The notes: a model not told the origin generated them from the letters alone. 64,000 bases of DNA from Ypsolopha sequella (GCA_934047225.1 CAKOHE010000006.1:62001-126000); one strand, 5' to 3'. Counted from the stretch's first letter, positions 1 through 12,116 are shown. A program made the numbers and translations.

Positions 1-944
1 CATAATAATAACAACCCAACTAGCATGGAGCCATGAGATTTGTTTATTTTCATGTTTTTAGTTCTACCGTCTATTTGTTTTAAAAGTTTTGTATTTTGCA
101 TTAAAATAAAATTCCCAACTCATAAAAGGAATAATCCCTATGCGTTAGTGTGTTTATTGGTTTGTCCTTCTTTGACACAGCAACAGAGCAACGTATCGAC
201 GGTAATTTTTGCATAGAGATAGTATATGGACCGGAGAGTCACCTACGTTACTTTTTATCCCGGAAAAATGAAAACCAAATCAGCGTGGGTGAAACCATGG
301 ACAAAAGCTAGTAGTTAATAAAACAAGGATGAGGCTTATTTTATCTTGAATAATAAAATGAATTTACTTGTACTCGATTTTAGTAAAATAGGTAGTTAAC
401 ATGAAGGTTGTATTCTAGGCCGAAGAGCAAGATTGTAGGCTCACTCTGGGGAATACCCGAATGTTCATATATCAGACAGGCTTCAAATATGGACCAATCT
501 AAAAGCTGATTAGCATACATATAGAATCTAGAACTAACTGAGTTATCATAGCTTCGCTATACATTATTTTTTTGAAATAATTTTTGATCTAGGAAATTAC
601 CTCTTCCATTGTTAGAAACAATCTTCAAACAGGGGACTGTCACGCACCGGCTTGAAGAGTGTATCCAACAACTGTATTTATAAATCATTAAAAGAATTTT
701 GGAAAAATTTGCCTAGGCTCGACAAGAACAGAATTTTACTTCTAATTTATTACCATAGCTACACAAATTCAAAATGCATCAATTAGGGATATATTTGATG
801 TGAAAATAATACGTGTTGTAGAAACATTTTGAAATTACCCGTTTTCTGCAAAATGTTGTTAGGATTTAATATATAAATAAAGGTGAAACCAGAAAAAAAA
901 AATCTCCCGTGCTGCCTATACTAGGAATTGTATTTGAACTAGTC
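1..944. other. Non-coding stretch, no gene seen
   Basis: No ORF or exon with recognisable protein similarity is visible on either strand. Around 225-310 the sequence (ttatcccggaaaaatg, then gggtgaaaccatggac and aaaagctagtag) resembles the end of a short dispersed repeat that I recall as common in lepidopteran genomes. That identification is from memory and weak. Confidence 0.4.
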
Positions 945-1090
945 AAGACAAGACAAGACAAATACTCTTTATTGTACACCAAAATAAATAACTCAGGTAA
1001 ATGAACAAACTTATGAAAGAAGGTAACAATTGGCGGCCTTATCACTTATAGCGATTTCTTCCAGACAACCTTTGGGTGGAAATTAATTGT
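945..1090 (-). repeat. Non-LTR retrotransposon 3' tail, copy 1
   Basis: The plus strand runs from a short CAAGA repeat through ctctttattgtacacc to ttatcactta..cgatttcttccag and accttTgggtgg. The same layout recurs at 4236-4400 and, more diverged, at 22660-22770. Read on the minus strand it is a 3' UTR ending in an AATAAA-like signal and a simple tail, as expected of 5'-truncated LINE copies. Confidence 0.6.
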
Positions 1091-2265
1091 TGGAAAAAAT
1101 AACGCGAAGGTGGTGCACAAAATAAATAATAATTATTAAATGGATAGCAAATATTTATCTTAAACTAGTCCACTTAGTATAGGAATTTTTTTTTTTTTAT
1201 GATTTCTAAAAAATTGGATCATTGAACCTTGTTCTTGATCACTAACCGAGTCTCCAATAAGAGTTCGGGCGGTTGATTAAATTACGCCTTGTATAAAAAA
1301 ATCAAAATATTTTCACATGATAATGAACATAAATTTGGTTTTACCCTTGAAGATCTCTTTGTACATAAGTTCACATGTAAACAAAAACACAAAAGCAAAC
1401 AAAGCCGGATTATCAAATATAATCCTCCTTAGCACAACTTTAACACTTGCGATAAGAAAGTTTCCTACAAATAAAGCTCTCTAAAAGTCAAACAAGATAC
1501 TTATCTCCCCTACAGGACGTTTTGATTACAGAACTTTATGTCTACTTTTATAATACCCCCTGTATTTTATTACGGAACAGCGATTAAATCTGGAGGCCTT
1601 GGCTTCGCTTTAGGATGCCCTTACGAGGACTTTACTGGTCCTTAAAAGCCGAAGACTTGTAGGCAAATTACTTTTGAAACAGAAAAAGAAATGACTTTGA
1701 TTAAATATTAAATAAACCGTAAAAGTAACCTTCTACGACTTGTTCGTAGAAATATTGGTTTTATGCGCGCAGAGTCGGTCGTCCCGTAGCAAATATACAC
1801 TGCTACGAACTCTACGGAACGGCTACGTTGTAGAAGAATACAATATAATATACAAGCACTAAAACAACGACACGATGTTCTAGCAATGTACTTGCTGCTC
1901 GACTGTTCATATTTGTTTTATAACGTTTTGAAATATTGTTGAATGGTAAGTGAAGTAAATGACATTGTTGTGAAAGACGCAGAAAAAAACAAAAATGTTC
2001 CACTGTCTGGGCCGAAGAGCTTGAATTCGAGTGTACAGTTTGCCGACTGAGATCCCTGGCTTGCACAATCCATCTTCGCTACAAGATATCGACGCCACAC
2101 GGACCACGCTATTGGAACTCCAACCTGCAGTCTACCAAAGGGGAGTGCTTATCCGTTTTTGAAAATAGAACAGTCTGACTGATGTAGGGATTTTTTTTCG
2201 AACCCACCTTTATACTAAATTTCTAATTAAATTCTCGCTGCGCCTTATCGACACGTCAAGGGACC
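1091..2265. other. Non-coding stretch, no gene seen
   Basis: Only short overlapping ORFs (60-84 codons on the minus strand at 1812-2107) are open here. They show no family motif and their composition follows the AT-rich background, so they are treated as chance. Confidence 0.4.
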
Positions 2266-2620
2266 CTAGGGCTGGCGCGTACCTCGGCCAAAGGCTAAGC
2301 CTGGCAATACAACGAGGTAATGTCGCCAGTATCTTGGGGACCCTCCCGCAGGGCAGTGATTTAGACCAAATTTTCAGTTTATGAATAAAATGTCAGGTAA
2401 GTTTGGTATTATTATTATTGTACAATTTTCTTAATTAGGTTTATTTTTTAGGCATTTTAATGTTATAGTAGTTTTAGTTTTAGTTATTTTTAAGTTTTAA
2501 ATTTTTAAGTTGTATTGTAATTAATTATGTTGATTGTTTATGAATTATATAGATCGAACCATTAAATTCTTGAATTTAACTATTGCTTATTTTTTTTTTT
2601 TTCTTTACTGTCTGGCCGCC
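2266..2620 (+). mobile_element. LINE 3' end: C-terminal ORF remnant plus 3' UTR
   Basis: Reading from about 2269 there is an open frame ending at the TGA near 2386. It contains SLAIQRGNVASILGTLPQGS, a C-terminal signature I associate with insect non-LTR retrotransposons. An AT-rich 3' UTR follows, ending near a T-run at about 2590-2602. The rest of the ORF is missing, so this is a 5'-truncated, dead copy. The clade (R1 or Jockey group) cannot be settled from so short a piece. Confidence 0.55.
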
Positions 2621-3184
2621 TCTTCAAGGATAGCGCGACATTGGCACAAGGAAAACACAAACTAATATAAAAAAAATTAGCAACTTATAAAAATAAACTG
2701 TCTTATAAAAAAAAGGGTTGTAAAAGCAGCAAAAAGGTCTAAATTCACATAAATATTGCGATAAAAAACCGCAACTCAGATTTACGGTAGGGCCATTAAT
2801 TAAATTACACAGACCAATTCAAATTTTGATGCGATATATCGTTGTTGATGTTTTTGAAGACTCATTAAAATATTTAAAAACAATGTTTTATAATTAATTA
2901 GGGGGCTTGAGATTATTTATATCCACGTTTGATTTGCAACAATTTTGTCGAAACCTTTCGTGAAACTCATTGAGGCGCTCAAATAATAAGTAAACGAACA
3001 GCTGTAAAAATGGTTTTATTTCAATGTGCAGTAGCTGGAAAAACCTAAAAAAATATTATTATCAGCCAAGGCCGCATTTTATTGCCAAATGGGGTTGTCG
3101 CCCAGGCAACCTAGTCTGACTTAGGTACCAAATATTTAAAAATTTTGCTGAAGCTCTTAATGTGCAGATTTATTATTTTATTCC
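2621..3184. other. Non-coding stretch, no gene seen
   Basis: AT-rich sequence without an ORF of note and without an inverted or tandem repeat that I could recognise. Confidence 0.4.
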
Positions 3185-3981
3185 TTAAACAACGTCAGCT
3201 ACGCCGATGATATGGTGCTGCTGAGCCCCTCGGTTAGAGCTCTTGAGACTCTAATAAGCATCTGTGAGAGGTACGCGGAGTCCCATGGCCTGAGGTACAA
3301 CTGCAGGAAAAGTGAACTGCTCATTTTCAAAGCGGGTAACAAACTGCCTAAATTTGTCCCTCCGATTAAACTTGGAGATAGTGTGTTGAGCAGAGTCACC
3401 AAATTCAAATACCTGGGGCACTGGGTCACCGAGGACCTCTCTGATGATCTTGATGTTGAGAGGGAGCGCAGAGCGTTGGCGATGAGGAGCAACATGCTGG
3501 CCCGCAGGTTTGCACGATGTACAAAAGAAGTCAAAATCAACCTTTTCAAGGCATACTGCCAGACTTTTTACACGTGCAGCCTGTGGGTGGGCTGTACTCG
3601 CAAATCGCTCAGTGCTCTGCGAGTCTAATATAATAATGGTTTAAGGATGTTGATGGGGCTGCCTCGCTTTTGCACCGCATCAGGCATGTTTACCGAGGGT
3701 CGTATTGACAGCTGGGAGTCAATATTACGCAAGAGAGTGGCCTCCCTGATGCGGCGGCTGAGAGACAGTCCCAGCAGCCTTCTCAACACCATACTGGATC
3801 GGATGGATTTTCCGGTTGTGTGGCACTGGAACTTCTTACATATGGGGTCCAGAGCTGCAATGTTTAACATTAAATAAGGTTTTCAAGTGTAAATATGTGT
3901 ACTAATATAGTTCTTAAGCAATTCTGTTACTAACAAAATATGGTCTTGGTCTGAAATAAAATTATATTATTATTATATAAA
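3185..3981 (+). mobile_element. 5'-truncated non-LTR retrotransposon, RT active-site region to 3' end
   Basis: The frame opens with NVSYADDMVLLSPSVRALET, where YADD is the reverse transcriptase catalytic motif. It continues through the thumb and C-terminal region (KFKYLGHWVTEDLSDD, RRFARCTKEVKINLFKAYCQ). A TAA after codon LRV near 3628 breaks the frame, but the same reading continues downstream (YNNGLRMLMGLPRFCTASGM) to a TAA at about 3877. A 3' UTR with a short TTA/TAT tail ends near 3980. Everything upstream of the YADD motif (endonuclease, fingers and most of the palm) is missing. A related fragment lies at 36131-36313. The element is inactive and its clade is uncertain. Confidence 0.85.
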
Positions 3982-4235
3982 ACCAGATGCGGTTGGATAC
4001 GCGATCTTCGCTCTTATTTCAACGTTCGAAAGTATACCATTGAGATATACATAATGGCAGATGGGAAATCTTCTCGACTCCGATTTTATAACCAGTCAAC
4101 GACAGATCGTTGTTAGTGCTGTGATGAGTGATCGTTTATGGCATTTACATCTAGGTCATCCTGTGGATGTGACTGTGTTGGTCTCACTCAGCTGTAGTTA
4201 GTGTTGCCAGATGGGAAAACTATAGGCAAAATAAA

Positions 4236-4400
4236 TAAATAAATGAATGAATGAATACACACTTTATTGTACAAGGTCAAATAAAAAAATTGAGTACAGA
4301 GTTTTGAACACACAATGTTGTACAAGGGCGGACTTATCACTTAAAGCGATTTCTTCCAGCCAACCTTTGGGTGGTGAAGAAAGTATTATTTTACGTAATG
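4236..4400 (-). repeat. Non-LTR retrotransposon 3' tail, copy 2
   Basis: The plus strand starts with (AAAT)n/(GAAT)n simple repeats at 4228-4256, then cactttattgtacaag, ttatcacttaaagcg and atttcttccagccaacc. It matches 945-1090 in order. On the minus strand this is a LINE 3' UTR ending in a (TTCA)n-type tail. Confidence 0.65.
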
Positions 4401-4928
4401 TGGAGGGGGATACCAATTTACAGAATACATAAATAAAAGAAGAATCAAAACCAATAAAGTGGATATACATAATGCCTAATGCCTAAATATTACGAATCAA
4501 AAAATTATTTCTTATTATTAAAATAAAAAGTAATTACAACAAAATACCTCGCCCCCGACTGTCCCGCCGCGCCTCGCCCGCAATCGCACAGTAGACATTC
4601 GCTCGCCGCCCGCCGACCCTTGTTATTTGTTATTTGTCGGTACAATTTGTATTTTGTCGGGACTCTAAACATCATAATGAAATATCCGGACAATCCCGAC
4701 GTATCCCGACCATCTGGCAACCCTAGCTGTAATCGAAATATAATAGAGGTGAAAGGCCTGAATAGTTTTGAAATTGGACCATAATAATGGTTGTACTACT
4801 TATCTAAACACGATAAATTTTCTATACAATGTACCGTAGCTTCGCTACATAAGGGTTTATTTTTTTTTGGAGACGTCTATAGAAGAATAAATATGTAACA
4901 AAATCCTACAAACCACCAGGCGGCCAGC
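4401..4928. other. Non-coding stretch
   Basis: No gene was recognised. A GC-rich patch at about 4548-4615 lies in otherwise AT-rich sequence, and no frame in it shows a known motif. Confidence 0.35.
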
Positions 4929-5063
4929 ATGGCCTCGGCCGCCAGCGAGGATCGAAAAGTTCTGCGGGACCACGAGAGCAACGGCCGCACCATCAACCAC
5001 CCCATGGCACCCCGCAAGCGGACGATACCTCGGCCTCCGAGACCGATCAGGAGACTCCCTCAG
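4929..5063 (+). CDS. Possible coding exon of unknown gene
   Basis: This GC-rich island in AT-rich surroundings begins with an ATG in a favourable context (ccagcATGG) and ends at a consensus 5' splice site (CTCAG|GTACC at 5063/5064). All three plus-strand frames are open. The ATG frame is basic and proline-rich (ends PRPPRPIRRLPQ), while another frame gives an acidic, low-complexity peptide (QADDTSASETDQETPS) that also looks plausible for a disordered protein segment. I do not recognise a family, no partner exon was found downstream, and the frame is undecided. It could be the first exon of a gene with long introns, or chance GC-rich sequence. Confidence 0.25.
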
Positions 5064-7288
5064 GTACCTACTTTGAAAATACATACTCGCGCAAGCGGAA
5101 ATATAATTGGTTCTGCCCATACAAAATTTCCAGTTCTACCTGTTATGAATTTTGTATAGACTGGATGGCTATTCTGGCATTACGTGTCATTCATCATATG
5201 TCAAGTGACCATTGACGTACTAACTAGCTACGTCAATTCAAGAACTCCATAATGATGACTACGAAATGAAAAGAACAAGCACTAATTGGTTTTTAATAAA
5301 AAAACATATAGGTACTACAGTTTAAAAACGTTTAAGAAGTCACTTGACATCGTGTTATTGTTTTTTCTTTGCCTGGGTATGCTATTGAAAGTTTTTTTTT
5401 TTTAATATGATCAGTAAATGTTAGGTGTCTATTTATAACCGAGGGTGTGTGGGAGATGTTTAGGGAACTAATAGGAGGATAGGGAATATATCATACATCT
5501 GAGGGACATATTTGAAGGAACGCAAGGAAAGGTTCGATTGAAGTTTTTAGTAAGTCGGTTTTTGCTTATTGGATGATACGGTTTTGTGATTTCTCTTCTG
5601 AACATTTATGCAAGTTCCTAGTTAAAACTTATGCTAAAAATAGTTTACAAATTAAAATTTTATATGTCTCTGGATCACTGCATGAGAGAATTTGAAGCAA
5701 TGTTGAACATTACTACTCGGTTATTGTAGGTAATTTATGAGTTCAAAACTTTCATAAAGTAAGAATAAAGATTATTCTTGGAAAACGTAATGCAATAAAT
5801 TAACATCATAGGTACTTATGAAAAAAACACATTACAAATTCGAGTACTTTCACAATTTTTAGCCAAGCCAAGCTAGTAACCATTGATTTTACGCATCAAA
5901 CGCGACGATTGAAAAGCCCGACCACCTGCGACTATTCACTTTATGTAGGCGTTATACTCACGTACGCCAGTGTGCGCGGAGCATAGACGAATACAGCCTA
6001 CAGACTCCTCATAACAGGCGACCGATTTCTGTCAACACATCTGACTGAACCAGCAGATATAATTCGCCACTCCAAAATTATATGTTTCGGTAGGCCAAAC
6101 CAAAATGGCTTCTATACTCATTGTGTTAGAGTCTTCGTCTTCGGGAAAGATAAGTTTGTGGCGCTATACGTAAGATTGGAAGAGCCAATAGGATTGCAGT
6201 ATCCCGTTTCGATTGTTGACAGAATTATTTGTACGCAAGATGTTGAACAATAAACGTCTTTCTGGGCTGTATTGTCTATGGCGCGGAGATTTACTAGGAA
6301 AATTGGCTACATTTACCACCAGTGCGTCGTATCGACTAGGAGTTGAAGTAGTCGCCATGACCTAGAACGGTCGGAGTGGATCATCAACCACTGATTACCT
6401 TCTCCAAACACGGTCGGCGCACCCTGGATAATTAGACGACCCAACTGACAGACAAATCCTTTCCCTTCATCTGGGCTTGGACCATGGCTAGCCACCTACC
6501 TCATAACTAAATCATGACGCCAAGCGACTCATCGTGTTCCGGTATGACGTCATGAGAAGCCGTGCCGGGAGAGTGGCTAGAGGCAGTTGCAGTATCGTGT
6601 TTATACTCACTTCCTGGTCGAAATGCGCTACATCGACCGGTCTCGTCGCAGCTTTCCATCACTTCACCCCTCAGGAAGTGGTTATACAAAGCGTATGAAC
6701 GTAAATTCAAAAAACTTATTGGTGAGCTCCGCAGTATTCGGACCCGGAGCCAAAAAAAAACTTGGGAAGTGAATGAAATGTGATACTCCCGATGTATCCA
6801 TAATAAGTTAAACAAGACGAATCATTATTTTTTTTCACTGGGCATCAGCAGGCGTAAAATTTGATGTTACTCGTATTTAAGATTAGTCCCACAAGCGCAA
6901 ATCTTAACTCAGTCGGTGTACCAAGTACAATTTTTGATAAAAACTTTTGTACGACTTTCCAAACTTATTTATAAGCTTCTAAGTTGAAGTCGAACTACGC
7001 TTTAAGTTATCGCTTGCTTCATGTGTACGCGGTAAAACATTTTCGAATTTGACTTTATCAAATATTTTCCTTAGTTTTCCCAGAAATCCAAACACTCCAC
7101 AGATCTGGGGGCACGATAGTAGCCCCGCCAAGACGAGCCAAAGAAAGCGGGGCACTACGTACCTTTTCTCGATTAAGTCACCCAAGCAGCTTTTCATTTA
7201 TTTTGTTACGGGTACACACGAAGATACTCTGGAGCCTCGCAATATGGATGAGAATAAATGATTTATTTTGCAATTTAGTTACATAATA
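5064..7288. other. Non-coding stretch with degraded repeats
   Basis: No exon was recognised. A patch at 6520-6585 (tatgacgtcatgagaagccg, then gccgggagagtg) resembles 29500-29550 (catgacgtcatcagaagc, then accgggagagtg), so both belong to one degraded dispersed repeat. Short ORFs at 6164-7261 on both strands overlap each other and have no motif. Confidence 0.4.
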
Positions 7289-7437
7289 AAGCTGATTCTG
7301 AAGGCTTTAATTTTAATTTTAGTGCAGTCAAAACTTGAAATTTTCCAAAGTAATTTAGGTTCTGTTCCTAACAATTAAAGACAATGAAGAATATTTTGTT
7401 ACACCACTAAAACTAAAAGAAAGCCTTCAGAATCAAA
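7289..7437. mobile_element. Short TIR element (MITE), copy 1
   Basis: The left end (TAAAGCTGATTCTGAAGG, then cttta and tttTAGTG) is inverted at the right end (CACTAAAACTAAAAG, then AAAGCCTTCAGAATCA). The same family is found at 12117-12248 with better preserved ends. No coding capacity. Confidence 0.7.
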
Positions 7438-7519
7438 TTGTAATAAGTGTATATATGTATCTGTATTTTACCAATAAATTACAACACGTAAGATTATATT
7501 TTGGGCTTACTCATACTTA

Positions 7520-7640
7520 TCTATCTATCTATTTAAATAAAAATGAATTGCTGTTCGTTAGTCTCGCTAAAACTCGAGAACGGCTGAACCGATTTGGCTA
7601 AGTTTAGTCTTGAAATATTCGTGGAAGTCCAGGGAAGGTT
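7520..7640 (+). repeat. Dispersed insect repeat fragment
   Basis: The block aaactcgagaacggctgaac then cgatttggctaag and tggaagtccagggaagg follows a (CTAT)n run. It matches, from memory, the start of a non-autonomous repeat widely seen in lepidopteran introns. No coding content. Confidence 0.4.
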
Positions 7641-7999
7641 TAAGCGATGAGAAAATGTGGAAAAATTGCGAGGAAAATACTAAAAACGACAATTTTATTT
7701 TCCCATACAAACTGTTCTTACCTGTCAAACATTTGATGTTCGCCCCGTCGCGTCGGTTCGGTATTTTAGGAATAAAAACATGTAGATCTAGATTAAATAA
7801 GGGTTTGGAATCGACAACATATATCCATAATAGTCTGATTATCGCGTATTTAGATTTAAAACATGTAAAATACTGACATTATAATGACACTTGATTGTTG
7901 TGTTGGGTGCGTTCAGAAATATACTTTGAAACAGTAAAGTTCGCTATACGATCTAAAATTGGGTATATAACTTTAAACTCTCGCGTTTTGTACACATTA

Positions 8000-8645
8000 T
8001 AATATATATAATCGGGTCTACCGCGATCAATTTTTACCTTTTTACGAAAAGGGGGGACGCCCGACGTTTCGAGACAGTTGCATGTCTCGTGGTCTACGGG
8101 AAACTGGCAAGTATGGCGAGGCGCAGTGATGGAACACATAGCAGCTGTGAAAAACCGGCAGATGTACAAATCAGCGATAGCAGAACATCTTTTAGAATCC
8201 GGGACCAACCACTGGATAGAACTGCATAACCCGAAAATTCTCTCCACCGATCGCCATTACTACCCTAGAATTGTGCGTGAAGCGATTGAAATCAAGAAAC
8301 ATCCAAATAATTTCAATAGGGAAGATGGTTTCAAATTGTCTCCCACATGGAGTCCAGTCATCGGGAAATTTAAATCGCGGGTTTCTTCTCTTAGTGCATC
8401 TCCGGATACTGTGAGTGTTGTGTGCCGTGCGTGAATAAGATAACAATTAATTTTAAAGACTAAAGTGTTTTTGCGGGTACAAGGAAAATACTTCGGTCGT
8501 CACCTGCATCTCATCACTGCGCCTCGCCATACTTGCCAGTTTCCCGTAGACCACGAGACATGCAACTGTCTCGAAACGTCGGGCGTCCCCCCTTTTCGTA
8601 AAAAGGTAAAAATTGATCGCGGTAGACCCGATTATATATATTATA
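8000..8645 (+). mobile_element. Penelope-like element fragment with inverted flanking arms
   Basis: Two arms of about 130 bp (about 8000-8130 and 8512-8645) are near-perfect reverse complements. Between them an open frame (8130-8434) encodes MEHIAAVKNRQMYKSAIAEH and continues with WIELHNPKIL, REAIEIKKHPNNFNREDG and LSPTW. This is the C-terminal part of the GIY-YIG endonuclease domain of Penelope-like elements. The reverse transcriptase and the GIY-YIG core are missing, so the copy is truncated and dead. Inverted pseudo-LTR arms are a known arrangement in this family. An arm remnant recurs at 27020-27150. Confidence 0.8.
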
Positions 8646-10085
8646 AAATTGGGTACTTCCCTAAAATCAAATCAGCGACTCTTTATAAAATGTCAAAACG
8701 CCCCGATACTATGAAATTTGTATGAGGATTTACCGGTTTTACATTATGACTACAGTTTTCTGTGATCAAACTGCTTCCTTTTTTCTTAGTTTTTAGCAAT
8801 TATAAAAATTGTCAAACCCTCGAAAAAATCCGTAAAAATATTTTAACGATTATTTTTTCCTGTTTCTTACAAGTGTTTTTTACAAATTAATTTGGTACCA
8901 AATTCACTGAGTGCAAAAATGAATTTACACAACCACAAACACAACTCAGTGTAAACTAAAAAAAATTAAAAACCATTTTTAAAAAAAAATTTTTTGGTAC
9001 CAAAAAAAAACACAGTGTAAATACACCTTAAGTTGTTACTCACAAAAAAAAAAAAAAAATTTTTAGCACTTAAGCTTCCTAATATGTGCAAAAGCACACA
9101 CTAAACCAAAATACACAGTACAAAAAAAAAAAAAATGTTACACATACAAAAAAAAAACCGAGTAACAACAAAAAAAAAAACCCTGCTTCACCAAATAACC
9201 CTTCGACAAATATTATTATTTAAAAAAAACGTAAGGGCGCCATTGTCAGATGGCACGACCAGCGGGTACCCGGTCTTTCCACCAGTCATGCAACTGAACA
9301 AGATAAAACTAAACAGTGACCTAATAGTAACCTAATCGATGGTATAAGGTTCTGAAGAAAACTTCGAGGTACTATACAATTAGGTTTATTTAACTTTATC
9401 AAAACTACAATCTAACATTCACAAGAATAAGGAAAGATGTTAACAGAAAAATTTATCTTTGTTACCAGTGTTTGGCCAAGACCTTCATTTGGCAATTCTC
9501 TGCCAAGACATTACTACGACCTTCCGTACCTTAAAATTGTTGTGTTAAGAGCCGCCTTAACATCCGGAGTAATATTACATCGGTATTAGTAATGCCAAGA
9601 CATAAATAAACATTTAAGTGACAACTAGGTGGAATTGTTACCACCTTATCCACTGGTAACTAAATTACTTGGAATCTTGTGAAAATTACATTAAAAAAAA
9701 AACACTTTAAAAGAAACAAAAACTTGTAAACAAACAAGGGAAACAATTCCCTAAATAAAATCTAGCTCAGGGGAGCCGTTCGACCGCCATAATAATCAAT
9801 TAATAATGAATTAGGCCGTTTTCGAGATAAAAAAATTGTCTTTTTTTTGTATGGAGAAAACATTTTTTTTTTCTCAAAATGTTGTGCAGTGACGGGGTTT
9901 GGCTTCCATATTATGAATAAAACAAGTGATCCTCTATTTAAAAATATTTATAATGTTTGCGGTCACTTGCGGCCGCATGAGAAATTTGTAGTCAAATATC
10001 AGGATTCATTTTCGGTCGTTTTTTTGATTTATTTTCGTAAGTCAACATTTACTTTAATAGATAGTATGTAAGGAAACCCAAAAAA
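8646..10085. other. A-rich non-coding stretch
   Basis: 8930-9190 is low-complexity, with several A-runs of 8-17 bases in a small repeated context (cagtgtaaa, aaaaaaa). The rest has no recognisable exon. Short plus-strand ORFs at 9135-9335 and 9847-10071 show no motif. Confidence 0.4.
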
Positions 10086-10089
10086 TATA

Positions 10090-10245
10090 TAATATATAGC
10101 TGCTCCAATAGCTTTCACTGTGTCTTTGAATCCATCAGTCACGGCTGACATATTGTCGCATGACAACAGTATGAACCAATTTTGAGCCTTTTGCCCTTTT
10201 CAGTCTCTGGTGCCATTTTCGAATGACATTCAAAATGTCTACCGG
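10090..10245 (-). repeat. Dispersed repeat, copy 1
   Basis: Read on the minus strand it contains aaaatggcaccagagactga, then tactgttgtcatgcgac and agctattggagcagc. The same order occurs on the plus strand at 43970-44100 (aaaatggcaccagaagctg, tactgttgtcatgcaac, tgctattggagccg). Element type unknown. Confidence 0.55.
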
Positions 10246-10299
10246 CTTTAAACCATTACTCTCAAAATAAACCAAAAACACAGTTTACATATTCACGTC

Positions 10300-10475
10300 G
10301 ATTTGAGCGATCGACAACATTTGTGTCGATTCAGCGTTACACAACTTAACTTATTGACAGGATTAACCTTATTTTAAGCGTCCTGTCTTGTTCTTTCTTT
10401 ATCGAAAAGACAGGGACAGAACGCTTAAATTAAGTTTAGTCCTGATGTGCTACACCGAATCGATATCATTGTCTG
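10300..10475. repeat. Foldback (hairpin) repeat
   Basis: The left side (tgtgtcgattc, gacaggattaac, ttaagcgtcctgtctt) is inverted on the right side (aagacagggacagaacgctt, agtttagtcctg, ccgaatcgata). This gives a roughly 170-bp imperfect hairpin, probably a MITE. Confidence 0.6.
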
Positions 10476-10765
10476 CTAATTGTTTTCATGCTATCTGTAT
10501 TTCAACTTGGGAATATATAGACGAAGATAGTGTGTAAGTGAGAGGTGGGTAGAGTGGTAGCCATTTTTATCCCCAAGGTTTTTTGATTTGGGTAATAATG
10601 AACTTCACTTCCAAAATATGAGGTCAACATTTTTCTAACGTCAAAACATTAAGTCGAATCTGTGGTCGAATCAAAGGGACGAATAATTCTTCGAATTCAG
10701 TCACAGTCAAAAATCAGTTACACTTCTGACGATGAATTCTTGTATCTTCGTTCTCCCTCTTCCAG

Positions 10766-10958
10766 ACGTACTGCGTAGATAACAACGTCGCTGACTCCGC
10801 CTGCAGCGGTACAGCCTACCTCACAGGTGTTAAGGCCAACAGCGGGACAATCGGTTTAGGTGCTGGTGTGAAGAGAGGAGACTGCCAGGGTCAGAGAGAT
10901 GGCAAGCATTCCGTCACTGGACTAATGGACTGGGCACAAAAGGCTGGGAAAGCAACTG
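10766..10958 (+). CDS. ALP: Alkaline phosphatase, internal exon with catalytic serine
   Basis: The acceptor is CTCTTCCAG|ACG at 10765/10766 and the donor is ACTG|GTACG at 10958/10959. The exon starts in phase 0 and leaves one base. It encodes TYCVDNNVADSACSGTAYLT followed by GVKANSGTIGLGAG and ends LMDWAQKAGKAT. VADSA carries the Asp-Ser pair of alkaline phosphatases: the serine is phosphorylated during phosphomonoester hydrolysis and the aspartate binds metal. Family knowledge places such insect enzymes on the cell surface through a GPI anchor. No exon for the N-terminal GDGM-containing part was found in 1-10765, so earlier exons lie outside the window or are lost. The next exon fits in phase (one base plus two) and is 8.2 kb away because of the BEL/Pao insertion. 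Confidence 0.9.
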
Positions 10959-11461
10959 GTACGTTAAAAGTGAACTTAGTACAAAAGCTCTACCGTTATG
11001 CTGACCAAATTATCGACATACTGAAGAAAGTCAGTGTCAAAAGTACCCGGAATAGGAGAGCTTGTATGACTAGATTGATGGATGTGGAAGATGCATAAAA
11101 GGTGTGTCAGTATCGTAGCAGATGGAAATCTGTGGTCTCTGCCTACCTGTTTGGGAGACAGGTCTGAGTATGTGAATGTAAGTAAGTCTAAAAGATTTGT
11201 GAAAGTGCTGGCGTACATAGATTGGATTGTACAGCTCATGACAAGTATTCTGCACTTGGTTATTAGCCTAGGCCCAGCCAGAGTTAAGCTAATTTTGCAA
11301 CAAAAGCAATGTTTTTACACAACTGCCCTAAAAAAAGAGGGTATTGTTTTTAGGGTTCATGTATGTATTTTTCTTTATTCCATCATATCTTCTGAACGCT
11401 TTAACTAATTTGGGTGAATGAGGTGTAATTAGAATCTCTTTACTATCTGGATTGGCATTGG

Positions 11462-11690
11462 GTATAAAAGTATTAAATAAAAATAAATAATTAAAAATAT
11501 ATAAAAAACACGACTCCAATAATTTCAAAATGAACTTAGTAACGACACCCAGTGCAGTCGGGAGACATACAAAACAACACGTATCCAATGTAGAGCTGTC
11601 CCCTGACTCCACTGGGTGTCGTTACTAAGTTCATTTTGAAATTATGGCAGTCGTGTTTTTTATATATTTTTAATTATTTATTTTTTATAC
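11462..11690. mobile_element. Long-stem foldback MITE in the ALP intron
   Basis: Two arms of about 100 bp (about 11462-11568 and 11590-11690) are nearly perfect reverse complements around a loop of about 25 bases. Key blocks are acacgactccaataat with aacttagtaacgacaccca, and their inversions tgggtgtcgttactaagtt and agtcgtgtttttta. It has no coding capacity. An RNA read through the intron would form a long double-stranded hairpin. Confidence 0.8.
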
Positions 11691-12116
11691 ATAATCCTCA
11701 ATTATGAAACGTAAGAAATGTAAAGTGAAACGTATTTGTAGGTATTGGATTCAAAACAAAAGCCCTTACGCTAAGATTTATCGTATAATCATACATAATA
11801 TATTTTTTACTTGCGATTGTTGGCACTGCAATAAAAAAAACACTTGTATTAGTTTCACGATAGTAATTAACTTATTCACTCAACCAGTTTCCAAACTAAC
11901 TCCTAAATCAAGGGTTTATATGGTGCTTACACACATAATAGTATTATTACTATCAAACACAATGATTCAACAAAGCGATAAAATTATTACCACCATTTGC
12001 TTCGTTTATAACACGTAAAATAAATTTGTGTTTTATTAAATAAACCCTTGATAATTAATTAAATTTCTTATCACTTATGTATGAGTTAAGCAGTGAAATG
12101 TAATTATCGTTAAACT

